Shown here: positions 17,666 to 27,800 of the stretch, one piece after another
Layout: each line of letters begins with the position of its first letter
Position numbering within the stretch: position 1 is the stretch's first letter
DNA from: JBGAQP01 sp044220635
Lineage (GTDB): Bacteria > Pseudomonadota > Gammaproteobacteria > Burkholderiales > Usitatibacteraceae
Direction of reading: 5' to 3'
DNA length: 64,000 bases
NCBI GenBank assembly: GCA_044220635.1
Contig: JBGAQP010000010.1
Span: forward strand, 1 to 64,000
Program-made: the position numbers and the translations under genes
Notes under the pieces: generated by a model
What the model saw: only the letters and a program-made list of their open reading frames with translations
What the model was told of the DNA's origin: nothing
The model's database searches: none

Positions 17666-19267
17666 ATGCGACTCGGCCAGGTCATTGCCGCCCTCGTCCT
17701 CGCGATCGCCTCCGCCGCGGCCCAGGCCCAGGTGGTGGGGCGCGCGCTCCTCGCCTCGGGCGACGTGGTCGTCACCCGTGGCGGGCGGGACCTCCCCCTC
17801 GTCACCGGGGCCACGATCGAGAACGGCGACCTCGTGAGGACGGGCGAGTCGGCGAGCGCGCAGCTGCGCTTCAGCGACGAGACCCTCGTGGCGCTGCGGG
17901 CGAGGAGCCGCTTCCGCGTGGAGGATTTCCGCTTCACGGGCGCGGACGACGGGGTCTCCCGGGCGGCGTTCCGGCTCCTCCAGGGCGGCATGCGCACGCT
18001 CACCGGGCTCATCGGCAAGCTCCGCCCGGACCGCTATCGCCTGGGCACGCGTCTCGCGACCGTGGGCGTGCGCGGCACCGCCTATTCGCTCGTCGATTGC
18101 GAAGCCGACTGCGAGAACGACGACGGCTCGATCGCCGCCGACGGGGTCTACGGCCTCGTCTACGACGGGCGCATCGCCGTGGCCAACGAGGGCGGCGAGC
18201 GCGACTTCGGCGAGGACGAGGCCTTCTTCGTCGCCGACCTCGTCACGGCGCCGCAGCCGCTGCTTTCCCGTCCCGGGTTCCTTCGCGACCGGCTCGAGGC
18301 GCGCGCCCGGCGCGAGCAGATGCGCGAGCGCATCGAGCAGGCGCGGCGTGAGGCCGTGGCGGCGATGGTCGCCGCGCAGCGCGCCGCCGCCGCGGCCGAC
18401 GCCAAGACGCCCCAGATCCCGGGCTACAAGGACCCGCGCCCCGTGGGGCAGATGGGTGCGCCCACCTCGCCGATCATCGCGGTCGCCGACCTCAAGGATC
18501 CGGACGGAGGCATCGCGCTCATCGGCGTGGGCCTGGGGGCGGGCGTGGGCTTCGCGACGGCTACCGATCCCGTGACCCTGGTCGACGGCGGGCAGGGCAC
18601 GGTCATCGAACTCGACGGCAGCCGGGGCCAACTCGAGCGCTTCTTCTTCAATGGGGGTGCCCAGGCGGGCGACCGCATGGCCTCGGCGGTGCTCGACAGC
18701 GGCAAGCTCGAAGGCGATGGGGGCGCCGTCTGGGGACGATGGGCGCCCGGCGGCGTGGTGCGCGTGGCCGAGCAGGGGGCGATGCCGCCCACCGGCGTGC
18801 ATTTCTTCTTCGGCAACCTCACGCCCGAAACGCTCTTCGGCACGCTGCCTCCGGGTGCGACCGCCGTCCGCTACGACTACGTCGGCGGCCCGAATCCCAC
18901 GGATGCCCAGGGCAACGTCGGGCGCATGCTGAACGGCGCCTTCATCGTCAACTTCCTCTCGCGCACCATCGCGGGCGGGCTCGCGTACCGCATCGACACG
19001 ACGACCTACGCGGTGCCCGTCCCGCAGAACACCCCGCTCATCGCGGGGCGCGGCTGGGTCGGCTTCAACCTGGGCGGAACCAATGGCGGCGGCTGGGTGA
19101 ACGCGGCCAACGGCAGCTCGGGAACGCTAGACGCCTGGCGCGTCGGCGGGCTATTCCTCGGGAGCCGGGCCCAGGGGCTGGGGGTGAACTTCTCGACCGT
19201 CGACGCGCAGTCGGGCAACACCGCGGGGGCGGCAATTTTCCGATGCGTTTCCGGGGGTTGCAAGTAG
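17666..19267 (+). CDS. FecR-domain protein with beta-rich C-terminal domain
   Basis: Exported 533-aa protein with signal peptide ending near AAAQAQ. A FecR domain lies at about residues 35-150 (GDVVVTRGGRDLPLVTGATI, LVRTGESASAQLRFSDETLV, LATVGVRGTAYSLVDC). A charged alanine-rich helix covers about 210-245. The C-terminal 240 residues are glycine-rich beta structure (VWGRWAPGGVV, then GRMLNGAFIVNF, DAWRVGGLFLGSRAQGLGVN and GNTAGAAIFRC). These resemble the TbpB-type eight-stranded barrel of surface lipoproteins, though no lipobox is seen here. Four cysteines lie in two short pairs (CEADC; CVSGGC at the end). It is probably exported or displayed through the barrel protein encoded just upstream. 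FecR here lacks a partner sigma factor in the window. Confidence 0.72.
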   Translation: MRLGQVIAALVLAIASAAAQAQVVGRALLASGDVVVTRGGRDLPLVTGATIENGDLVRTGESASAQLRFSDETLVALRARSRFRVEDFRFTGADDGVSRAAFRLLQGGMRTLTGLIGKLRPDRYRLGTRLATVGVRGTAYSLVDCEADCENDDGSIAADGVYGLVYDGRIAVANEGGERDFGEDEAFFVADLVTAPQPLLSRPGFLRDRLEARARREQMRERIEQARREAVAAMVAAQRAAAAADAKTPQIPGYKDPRPVGQMGAPTSPIIAVADLKDPDGGIALIGVGLGAGVGFATATDPVTLVDGGQGTVIELDGSRGQLERFFFNGGAQAGDRMASAVLDSGKLEGDGGAVWGRWAPGGVVRVAEQGAMPPTGVHFFFGNLTPETLFGTLPPGATAVRYDYVGGPNPTDAQGNVGRMLNGAFIVNFLSRTIAGGLAYRIDTTTYAVPVPQNTPLIAGRGWVGFNLGGTNGGGWVNAANGSSGTLDAWRVGGLFLGSRAQGLGVNFSTVDAQSGNTAGAAIFRCVSGGCK

Positions 19268-19275
19268 GGCCGAAG

Positions 19276-19304
19276 TTGTCGGGCGGGGGTGGAACCGCTA
19301 TAAT
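19276..19304 (+). promoter_or_regulatory. tRNA-Gly promoter
   Basis: TTGTCG (19276-19281), a 17-nt spacer and a perfect TATAAT (19299-19304) end 12 nt before the mature tRNA-Gly. This is one of the best sigma-70 promoters in the window. It shows that the tRNA is not dependent on pgsA read-through. Confidence 0.75.
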
Positions 19305-19316
19305 CCCGCCTTCCTC

Positions 19317-19392
19317 GCGGCAGTAGCTCAGTTGGTAGAGCGCAACCTTGCCAAGGTTGAGGTCGAGAGTTCGAGACTCTTCTGCCGCTCCA
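19317..19392 (+). tRNA. tRNA-Gly (anticodon GCC)
   Basis: 76-nt cloverleaf with CCA encoded. Acceptor GCGGCAG pairs with CTGCCGC. The anticodon loop TTGCCAA (19348-19354) has GCC at 19350-19352, and the T arm contains GAGTTCGAGACTC. Equivalent to E. coli glyW downstream of pgsA. Confidence 0.97.
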
Positions 19393-19401
19393 GTTTCCCT
19401 T

Positions 19402-19426
19402 CGGGGGGAGGTTGATCCTCCCCCCG
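19402..19426 (+). terminator. Strong stem-loop between tRNA-Gly and tRNA-Cys
   Basis: CGGGGGGAGG (19402-19411) and CCTCCCCCCG (19417-19426) form a perfect 10-bp stem with loop TTGAT, followed by CTTCGTTT. It lies 10 nt after the tRNA-Gly CCA. It could be a terminator with a weak T-tail or a spacer processed out of a dual-tRNA precursor. Confidence 0.5.
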
Positions 19427-19473
19427 CTTCGTTTCAGCTCCCCGGCCCGGATTCCCGCGGCCGGGCACCCCAG

Positions 19474-19547
19474 GGCGGGGTGGCAGAGTGGTCATGCAGC
19501 GGCCTGCAAAGCCGTGTACGCCGGTTCGATTCCGACCCCCGCCTCCA
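19474..19547 (+). tRNA. tRNA-Cys (anticodon GCA)
   Basis: 74-nt cloverleaf with CCA encoded. Acceptor GGCGGGG pairs with CCCCGCC. The anticodon loop CTGCAAA has GCA at 19506-19508, and the T arm contains GGTTCGATTCC. Equivalent to E. coli cysT. The expected third member, tRNA-Leu(UAA), is 8.1 kb downstream. Confidence 0.97.
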
Positions 19548-19647
19548 CCGCTCGCGAGAGCGCCCCGAATTCCCGGTCGTTCGCACGAGGAATAGCCGCC
19601 CCGCGAGGATTGTTTCCCGCAGGCCCACCCCTCGAGGAGGACCGCGC

Positions 19648-20151
19648 ATGAAAAGGACCGTGTTGCTCGCCGCGCTCGCCGCGGCGATCCCTTCGCTCGC
19701 CCAGAGCCCCACGGCGGGATTCGTCTTCCGGGCGCAGCTTTCCGGCTACCAGGAAGTGCCGGCGGTGGCGACCACCGGCTCCGGGTCGCTCGACCTCATG
19801 CTCTCGGGCGATGCCCAAGCCGTCGAATACGAGCTCAGCTACTCGCGGCTCCAGGGCACCGTCCAGCAGGCGCACATCCATTTCGCCCAACCCGGGGTTT
19901 CCGGCTCGATCGTGGTCTGGCTCTGCGGGACGGCGACCAACCCCGGCCCGGCGGGTACGCCGACCTGCCCGCAATCGGGAACCGTGACGGGCGTCTTCAC
20001 GGCCGCGAACGTGGTGGCGGCGGCCTCGTCGCAGCAGCTGGGCACGGGCGAGCTCGCAAAGCTCATCCAGGCGCTCCGCGCGAGCGCGGCCTACGTGAAC
20101 GTGCACACGACGCTTTCGCCGGGCGGGGAGATCCGCGGGCAGATCTTCTGA
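19648..20151 (+). CDS. Exported CHRD-domain protein
   Basis: A 167-aa protein with a signal peptide (MKRTVLLAALAAAIPSLAQS) and one CHRD (chordin-like) domain filling the rest: FRAQLSGYQEVPAVATTGSG, VQQAHIHFAQPGVSGSIVVW and YVNVHTTLSPGGEIRGQIF. Bacterial CHRD proteins are secreted or periplasmic and their function is unknown. Two cysteines (LCGTAT and TPTCPQ) may pair. A GAGGAGG site at 19634-19640 supports the start. It stands alone between tRNA-Cys and the two-component system. Confidence 0.85.
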   Translation: MKRTVLLAALAAAIPSLAQSPTAGFVFRAQLSGYQEVPAVATTGSGSLDLMLSGDAQAVEYELSYSRLQGTVQQAHIHFAQPGVSGSIVVWLCGTATNPGPAGTPTCPQSGTVTGVFTAANVVAAASSQQLGTGELAKLIQALRASAAYVNVHTTLSPGGEIRGQIF

Positions 20152-20238
20152 TCGCGCCGGGCCGGGGACCGGGGGCTGCTTCGGCAGCCCTGCCTGCGTT
20201 TATTGCACGCGGTCGCGCCGCTCCCGGACAATAGGGGC

Positions 20239-21636
20239 GTGAAGCCCGGCATCACCTCGAAGCTCTTCATCGCGATTCTCGCGACCAACGTCGTCACCGC
20301 GCTGGCCGTCGGCCTGGGCGTCCGCGCCGCCTTCAACAGCGGTTTCGACGCGTACCTCGCGGAGCGCGAGGACGAGCGCCTCGGGCGGCTCGCGCGCGTG
20401 CTCGCCACGAATTTCGCGCAGTACGGGAGCTGGAGCTTCCTGCGCGACAACGACCGGCTGTGGGTCGCGCTCAACGAGTCCGTGGGTTCCGCCCCGCGCG
20501 AGGACCTTCCAATCGTGCCGGGCACTCCGGCGCCGAAGGCGGGCGGCGGGCGCGCGCCGCCGTCGATCGTGATCGACGCCGAGGGGCGACCCGTGGTCGG
20601 CCGGAGCGATCCCGCACGGGAGCTCGCGCGCCGCCCGATCGACTCGGGAGGGCGCGTCGTCGGCTGGCTCGCGGCGCCTGTGCGCAACACCGCCTTCGAC
20701 CTTGCCGACCAGCGCTTTCGCGAGCAGCAGCTTCGCGCCGGCTGGATCGTCGCGCTCCTCGCCACGCTCCTTTCCGCCGCCGTCGCCTGGGTGCTCGCGC
20801 GCGGGCTGCTCTCGCCGGTCAAGCGACTCGCGGCCGCGACGCGGCGCCTGGCCGACGGCGATTACGCGACGCGCGTGGAGGCGGGGCGCGGCGACGAGCT
20901 CGGCCGGCTTGTCGACGACTTCAACCGGCTGGGCAACGCGCTCGCGAAGAACGAGTCCTCGCGGCGCGACTTCATGGCCGACGTCTCCCACGAACTGCGC
21001 ACGCCGCTCGCCGTGCTCAAGGGCGAGCTCGAGGCCCTCGAGGATGGCGTGCGCGCTCCCACCCCGCAGACGCTGCACTCCCTCCAGGCGGAAGTCGCGA
21101 CCCTCGAGAAGCTCGTCGACGATCTGCACGACCTCGCGCTCGCCGACGCCGGCGGCCTCGCCTACCGCTTCGACACGGTGGACCTCGCCGCGGTCGTCGC
21201 CGCCGGCCTCGACGAGTTGCGCGAGCGCTGTGCCGCGCGCGGACTCGCGCTCGAGTCCCGCCTCGGCCCGCCGGTCCTGGTGCACGGCGACGCCGAGCGC
21301 CTCGCGCAGCTCGTGCGCAACCTCCTCGAGAACAGCGTGCGCTATACCGATCCCGGGGGGCGCGTCGCGATCGACCTGCGGGAGGAGGGGGGCGCGGCGG
21401 TGCTCGACGTGCGCGACTCCGCCCCGGGCGTTCCCGAGGCCGCGCTGCCGCGGCTCTTCGAGCGCTTCTACCGCGTGGAGGATTCGCGCAATCGCGCGCG
21501 CGGCGGCAGCGGCCTCGGGCTCGCCATCGCGCGCAGCGTCGTCGAGGCCCACGGCGGATCCATCGCCGCCCGGCCCTCGCCCCTGGGGGGCCTCGGGATC
21601 GAGGTGCGCATCCCGCTCGGCAAGGGCGCGCCGTGA
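20239..21636 (+). CDS. Sensor histidine kinase, BaeS-like
   Basis: Membrane sensor kinase of 465 aa. Two membrane segments (SKLFIAILATNVVTALAVGL near the N-terminus; AGWIVALLATLLSAAVAWVL at about 165-185) flank a periplasmic sensor of about 130 residues. HAMP follows (LARGLLSPVKRLAAATRRLA), then the H-box FMADVSHELRTPLAVLKGEL, N-box LVRNLLENSVRYTDPGG and ATP-binding glycines GGSGLGLAIARSVVEAHGG. GTG start chosen because the membrane segment follows directly; a TTG at 20203 is less likely. It overlaps its response regulator by 4 bp. BaeS is the closest well-known type; the actual signal is unknown. Confidence 0.88.
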   Translation: MKPGITSKLFIAILATNVVTALAVGLGVRAAFNSGFDAYLAEREDERLGRLARVLATNFAQYGSWSFLRDNDRLWVALNESVGSAPREDLPIVPGTPAPKAGGGRAPPSIVIDAEGRPVVGRSDPARELARRPIDSGGRVVGWLAAPVRNTAFDLADQRFREQQLRAGWIVALLATLLSAAVAWVLARGLLSPVKRLAAATRRLADGDYATRVEAGRGDELGRLVDDFNRLGNALAKNESSRRDFMADVSHELRTPLAVLKGELEALEDGVRAPTPQTLHSLQAEVATLEKLVDDLHDLALADAGGLAYRFDTVDLAAVVAAGLDELRERCAARGLALESRLGPPVLVHGDAERLAQLVRNLLENSVRYTDPGGRVAIDLREEGGAAVLDVRDSAPGVPEAALPRLFERFYRVEDSRNRARGGSGLGLAIARSVVEAHGGSIAARPSPLGGLGIEVRIPLGKGAP

Positions 21637-22304
21637 GCCTCGGCCCGTTCGCGCTCATCGTCGAGGACGAGCCCAAGCTCTCGGGCCTGATCGCCGACTA
21701 TCTTGGCGCCTCCGGGTTCGAGACCCGGATCGTGGACAACGGCCTGGAGGTGGTCGCGGCGGCGCGCGAGCGCCGGCCCGACGTGATCCTCCTCGACCTC
21801 ATGCTTCCGGGCCGCGGCGGGCTCGAGGTCTTCGCCGACCTGCGCCGCGAGGCGGACATCCCGGTCGTGATGGTCACCGCGCGGGTGGAGGAGGTCGACC
21901 GCCTCGTGGGCCTCGAGCTCGGCGCCGACGACTACATCTGCAAGCCTTTCAGCCCCCGCGAGCTGGTGGCGCGGGTGAAGGCGGTGCTGCGGCGCGCCGC
22001 GCGCGCGACCCCGGCCTCTTCCGGCCTCGCCCTCGACGCGGAGCGCTTCGAGGCCCGGCTCGACGGCAGGGCGCTCGGCCTCACGCCGGTGGAATTCCGG
22101 CTCCTGAAGGCGCTCGCCTCGCGTCCGGGGCGGATCTTTCCCCGCGCGCAGCTGCTCGACTCCCTCTACGAGGACCATCGCGTCGTGTCCGACCGCACCG
22201 TCGACAGCCACGTGAAGAACCTGCGCCGCAAGCTCGAGGCGGCCCGCCCCGGGGAGGATCTCGTGCACTCGGTCTACGGCGTGGGCTACCGGCTCGATCT
22301 CTAG
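21633..22304 (+). CDS. Response regulator, OmpR/BaeR family
   Basis: DNA-binding response regulator of 223 aa. The receiver domain has the acidic pair (IVEDEP), the phospho-acceptor Asp in DVILLDLMLPGRGG, the Thr in VMVTAR and Lys in YICKPFSPRELVARV. The winged-helix output domain has LTPVEFRLLKALASRPGRIF and DSHVKNLRRKLEA. GTG start overlaps the kinase stop by 4 bp, so kinase and regulator are co-translated. Likely targets include the neighbouring yqgE-like gene, 12 bp downstream, though no binding site is identified. Confidence 0.92.
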   Translation: MSLGPFALIVEDEPKLSGLIADYLGASGFETRIVDNGLEVVAAARERRPDVILLDLMLPGRGGLEVFADLRREADIPVVMVTARVEEVDRLVGLELGADDYICKPFSPRELVARVKAVLRRAARATPASSGLALDAERFEARLDGRALGLTPVEFRLLKALASRPGRIFPRAQLLDSLYEDHRVVSDRTVDSHVKNLRRKLEAARPGEDLVHSVYGVGYRLDL

Positions 22305-22316
22305 GCGGCGACGGCG

Positions 22317-22913
22317 ATGATCCGGCTCCTCCTCCTTAGCCTCGCGATCGCGCTGGCCGTGCCCGCCCGCGGCGACGAGGCGCACCCCGCCGGGCCCGTC
22401 CTGCTGGTCGCGCGAGCGGACCTCCCGGATCCCAACTTCGCCGAATCCGTGGTGCTGGTCACGCGAAGAGGCCCCGCGGGCGCGCTGGGCGTGATCATCA
22501 ACCGCCCCACGACGATCCCGCTGGCGCGCGTCTTTCCCGACGAGGGCAAGCTCGGCGGTCGCGAGGACAGGCTCTACTTCGGCGGTCCCGTGAGCCGCAT
22601 GCAGATGGTGTTCGTCTTCCGGGCCGACTCCCGGCCCGATGAGGCCGTGGAAGTGCTCGAAGGCGTCTACCTGAGCACGGACGGCGACCTGCTGCGCAAG
22701 CGGCTCGGGGCGGGCGGTACCGGCGAAGGCCTGCGCGTGTTCGCGGGCCACGCGGGTTGGGCGCCGGGGCAGCTCGAAGCGGAAATCGAGCGCGGCGACT
22801 GGCGGTTGATGCGCCCCGAGGCCGGCGCGATCTTCAGCCGCAAGCCCGAGGGCCTCTGGCCGGAGCTCGATCGCCGCGCATCGCTGACGACCGTGCTCGA
22901 CGCACGGCCCTGA
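22317..22913 (+). CDS. YqgE/AlgH-family protein with signal peptide
   Basis: A 198-aa protein of the YqgE/AlgH (DUF179) family, whose function is poorly known. Family motifs are LPDPNFAESVVLVTRRGPAG, ALGVIINRPT, LYFGGPVS and FAGHAGWAPGQLEAEIERGD. Unlike typical cytoplasmic members, it begins MIRLLLLSLAIALAVPARGD, a convincing Sec signal peptide of about 20 residues, and no alternative start lies between it and the domain. It follows the two-component genes by 12 bp and may be the third gene of that operon. Confidence 0.85.
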   Translation: MIRLLLLSLAIALAVPARGDEAHPAGPVLLVARADLPDPNFAESVVLVTRRGPAGALGVIINRPTTIPLARVFPDEGKLGGREDRLYFGGPVSRMQMVFVFRADSRPDEAVEVLEGVYLSTDGDLLRKRLGAGGTGEGLRVFAGHAGWAPGQLEAEIERGDWRLMRPEAGAIFSRKPEGLWPELDRRASLTTVLDARP

Positions 22914-22939
22914 ACGCGGCCCCCGGCCGTCGCAGCAGG

Positions 22940-23923
22940 TCAGCGCGGAATCGGGGACCCGGGGGGCGTTGCGGGCTCGTCGGGCTGCGCGGGCTTCGGA
23001 AGCCGGTAGACCGCCAGGGACGGACCCGTCGCGCTCGCCTTGAACTTGGCTTCCCCGAGGGCCTGCTCGAGGCGCGCGAGGAGCGTCTCCTGCCCCAGCC
23101 CCGGGCGGTACTCCATGACGGCGCAGGCGACGCGGACCGGGATCTCCTTTTCGTCGGAGATCCGGCAAGGAACGGCATCCACCGCCTGCAGGATGCGCTC
23201 GGACACGAGCCTCGCGTCGCGGTTGCGATGCAGCCCGACCAGGAACCGGTCGGCCCCCCAGCGGGCGATCCAGTCGCCCTTGCGCGTGTTGGTCATCAGG
23301 TCGGCCACGAGCTGCACGAGGCAGGAGTCGCCCGCGCCGTAGCCGTGCGCCCCGCGGATCGCGTGGTAGCCGCGCAGGTCCACGAGCGCGACATGGAAGC
23401 GGGTCTCGTCGCGCTCGCTGCGCGCGACTTCCTCGGCCAGGCGCCTCTCGCCGGCGCGGCGGGTGTAGACCCCGGTCATCTCGTCGATGTCGCTCAGGCT
23501 CTCGATGCGCGCGCCCCAGTGCTCCAGCCGATCGAGGAGGTACTGGGTCCGGCCCATGAGGCGGCCCGCGTCGTCGTAGTACCCGAGGGACTTCGGCGAG
23601 GACTCGCCATTCTCGAGATACTTCCTCATGGCGGCCGACGACATCGCGACCGGCGCGAGCAGCCCCTGGTGCAGCCAGAGGACCGCCATGAAGCCCGCGA
23701 GGTAGGTGAGTCCCATGGCGGGCAGGAGCTCGCGTCCCCCGGCGGGCAGCTCGCTCGAGAACAGGAAATGGGCGAGCAGGATCGCGAGCGGGGGCAGGAC
23801 CGCGATCGCCGTTGCCGCGACGAACTTCCGGTAATACCGGCCCCGGAGGAAGGGGACCCGGTCGAAGAGGCCGTAGATCCCGATCGAGTCGGCCGCCGCC
23901 TCGGCCTGTGCGCCTTCCGTCAT
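22940..23923 (-). CDS. Membrane protein with degenerate GGDEF domain
   Basis: A 327-aa protein with two membrane helices (about residues 34-56 and 66-88) and a short linker. The C-terminal domain has the diguanylate cyclase fold. The signature is GADRF at residues 223-227 (RWGADRF) instead of GGDEF, so catalytic residues are lost and cyclase activity is unlikely. It may instead bind nucleotides or partners, or regulate another c-di-GMP protein. The N-terminal half of the domain (DEMTGVYTRRAGERRLAEEV) is better preserved. It converges with the yqgE-like gene. Confidence 0.82.
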   Translation of the reverse strand: MTEGAQAEAAADSIGIYGLFDRVPFLRGRYYRKFVAATAIAVLPPLAILLAHFLFSSELPAGGRELLPAMGLTYLAGFMAVLWLHQGLLAPVAMSSAAMRKYLENGESSPKSLGYYDDAGRLMGRTQYLLDRLEHWGARIESLSDIDEMTGVYTRRAGERRLAEEVARSERDETRFHVALVDLRGYHAIRGAHGYGAGDSCLVQLVADLMTNTRKGDWIARWGADRFLVGLHRNRDARLVSERILQAVDAVPCRISDEKEIPVRVACAVMEYRPGLGQETLLARLEQALGEAKFKASATGPSLAVYRLPKPAQPDEPATPPGSPIPR

Positions 23924-24042
23924 GTTGCCTCCTCGGATGGGGGCTCGGCGCGATCCTCCATCGGGCCGCGCTCACGGCCACCGTGCGCCCGATTCCGCGC
24001 CGTGGCTGTGAACTGGCTCACTTTTTCGCCGGCCGAAATCGG

Positions 24043-26769
<2,727 letters not shown>

Positions 26770-26999
26770 GGGCTTTGCCTCGGCGGGTCAGGGCGCCCGG
26801 AGCGGCGCCACGCCCAGTTTGCCCGGGGCGCCGGGGCGCCGCCTGACGGCGATCAAATGGCCGCGGCGATCGGCCGGGCCGCAGCGGGAGCGGTGGCGCG
26901 CCGCCGCGCATTTCGCACGCCCGTTGACCTGCGGCAACGCCTGCCAGGCGCGAGGGCGTATGTTGGAAAGTGGCGGCGCAAAGCACGCGCCGCAGCCAA

Positions 27000-27043
27000 G
27001 GGAAGAAGGGAATCTTCCCGCGGCACGAAGCGTAGGAGGTGCC
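27000..27043 (+). promoter_or_regulatory. Hsp20 leader with nested hairpins near the ribosome-binding site
   Basis: GGGAAGA (27000-27006) pairs with TCTTCCC (27013-27019). Just after it, GGCAC (27022-27026) can pair with GTGCC (27039-27043), placing AGGAGG (27034-27039) mostly in the loop, with its last G in the stem. A weak stem closing over the Shine-Dalgarno of a small heat-shock gene could act as an RNA thermometer. This is inference from pairing only. The rest of 26770-26999 contains no further gene or clear promoter. Confidence 0.3.
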
Positions 27044-27472
27044 ATGACAAACCTGAAACTCTTCTATCCGTTCGAGAACGTCTTTCCGACCGCCTTCAAG
27101 GGGCTGATGCCCCCGGCCTGGATGGACACCGAGACGATGCCCCCGGCCATCAAGCTCGACGTCGAGGACAACGAGAAGCTCTACACGATCAAGGCCGAGG
27201 TCCCGGGCGTGGCGAAGGAAGACATCCACGTCGACGTGGACGGCAACCTCGTGACGATCCGCGCGGAAGCGCGCCGCGAGGCGCCGGGAACCGAGTCCCG
27301 TGAGGGCAAGCTCATCCGCGGCGAGCGTTACTTCGGGGCGATGGCGCGCGCGTTCACGCTGCCCGTGGACGTGGACGCCGATGCGGCCACCGCGAAGTAC
27401 GAGAACGGCGTCCTGACGCTGACACTGCCCAAGAAGGCCGAGGCCGCCACCCATCGGGTGACGATCCAATAG
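27044..27472 (+). CDS. Small heat-shock protein, Hsp20 family
   Basis: ATP-independent holdase chaperone of 142 aa. The alpha-crystallin domain spans about residues 38-142 (KLDVEDNEKLYTIKAEVPGV, EDIHVDVDGNLVTIRAEARR, FTLPVDVDADAATAKYENGV, LTLTLPKK). The N-terminal arm (TNLKLFYPFENVFPT) is short and aromatic. The ATG follows a strong AGGAGG with 4-nt spacing. No clear sigma-32 promoter was found. An intrinsic terminator lies 51 bp downstream. Confidence 0.93.
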   Translation: MTNLKLFYPFENVFPTAFKGLMPPAWMDTETMPPAIKLDVEDNEKLYTIKAEVPGVAKEDIHVDVDGNLVTIRAEARREAPGTESREGKLIRGERYFGAMARAFTLPVDVDADAATAKYENGVLTLTLPKKAEAATHRVTIQ

Positions 27473-27522
27473 CGTCGCGCGCCCGGAAAGCGCGCACCGG
27501 GGGCGCGCAACACGCCCCCGCC

Positions 27523-27553
27523 ATCGCCCGGCCGGATTCCGGCCGGGCGATTT
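27523..27553 (+). terminator. Intrinsic terminator after the Hsp20 gene
   Basis: ATCGCCCGGCCGG (27523-27535) and CCGGCCGGGCGAT (27539-27551) form a perfect 13-bp stem with a 3-nt ATT loop, followed by TTCC. It should end the Hsp20 transcript 51 bp after its stop. Confidence 0.7.
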
Positions 27554-27661
27554 CCTGGGCGCGCGGCGTGTAGACTGGGCGCCATGACGAACCGCCTGGC
27601 ACCACCCTTCGAGCGATTACGCCCCGGCTGAGCGGGACGGGGGCGTTCGCCCCCGGCTCCG

Positions 27662-27746
27662 GCCCGGGTGGCGAAACTGGTAGTCGCAAGGGACTTAAAA
27701 TTCCTGGCCGCAAGGCATGCCGGTTCGACTCCGGCCCCGGGCACCA
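27662..27746 (+). tRNA. tRNA-Leu (anticodon UAA)
   Basis: 85-nt class II tRNA with CCA encoded. Acceptor GCCCGGG pairs with CCCGGGC. The anticodon loop CTTAAAA has TAA at 27696-27698. A variable arm (GGCCGCAAGGC region) is present, and the T arm contains CGGTTCGACTCCG. Equivalent to E. coli leuZ. It is separated from tRNA-Cys by six protein genes and has a TAGACT sequence about 85 bp upstream, but no clear promoter. Confidence 0.96.
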
Positions 27747-27754
27747 CCCACGAA

Positions 27755-27778
27755 AAACGGCGCCGCGAGGCGCCGTTT
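27755..27778 (+). terminator. Bidirectional intrinsic terminator between tRNA-Leu and the aminotransferase gene
   Basis: AAACGGCGCC (27755-27764) and GGCGCCGTTT (27769-27778) form a perfect 10-bp stem with loop GCGA, flanked by A residues on the left and T residues on the right. It can end transcription from tRNA-Leu on the plus strand and from the convergent aminotransferase gene on the minus strand. Confidence 0.75.
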
Positions 27779-27800
27779 CCGCGTGGCCCGGGGGCGGGGC

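Noticed and set aside
26924..26964. Promoter for Hsp20 from TTGACC (26924) and TATGTT (26959)
   Set aside because: The spacing of 29 nt is far too long for a sigma-70 promoter, and neither element fits sigma-32.
27584..27631. A 15-codon open frame upstream of tRNA-Leu (MTNRLAPPFERLRPG)
   Set aside because: Too short to support, with no clear ribosome-binding site, and it lies in the likely promoter region of the tRNA.
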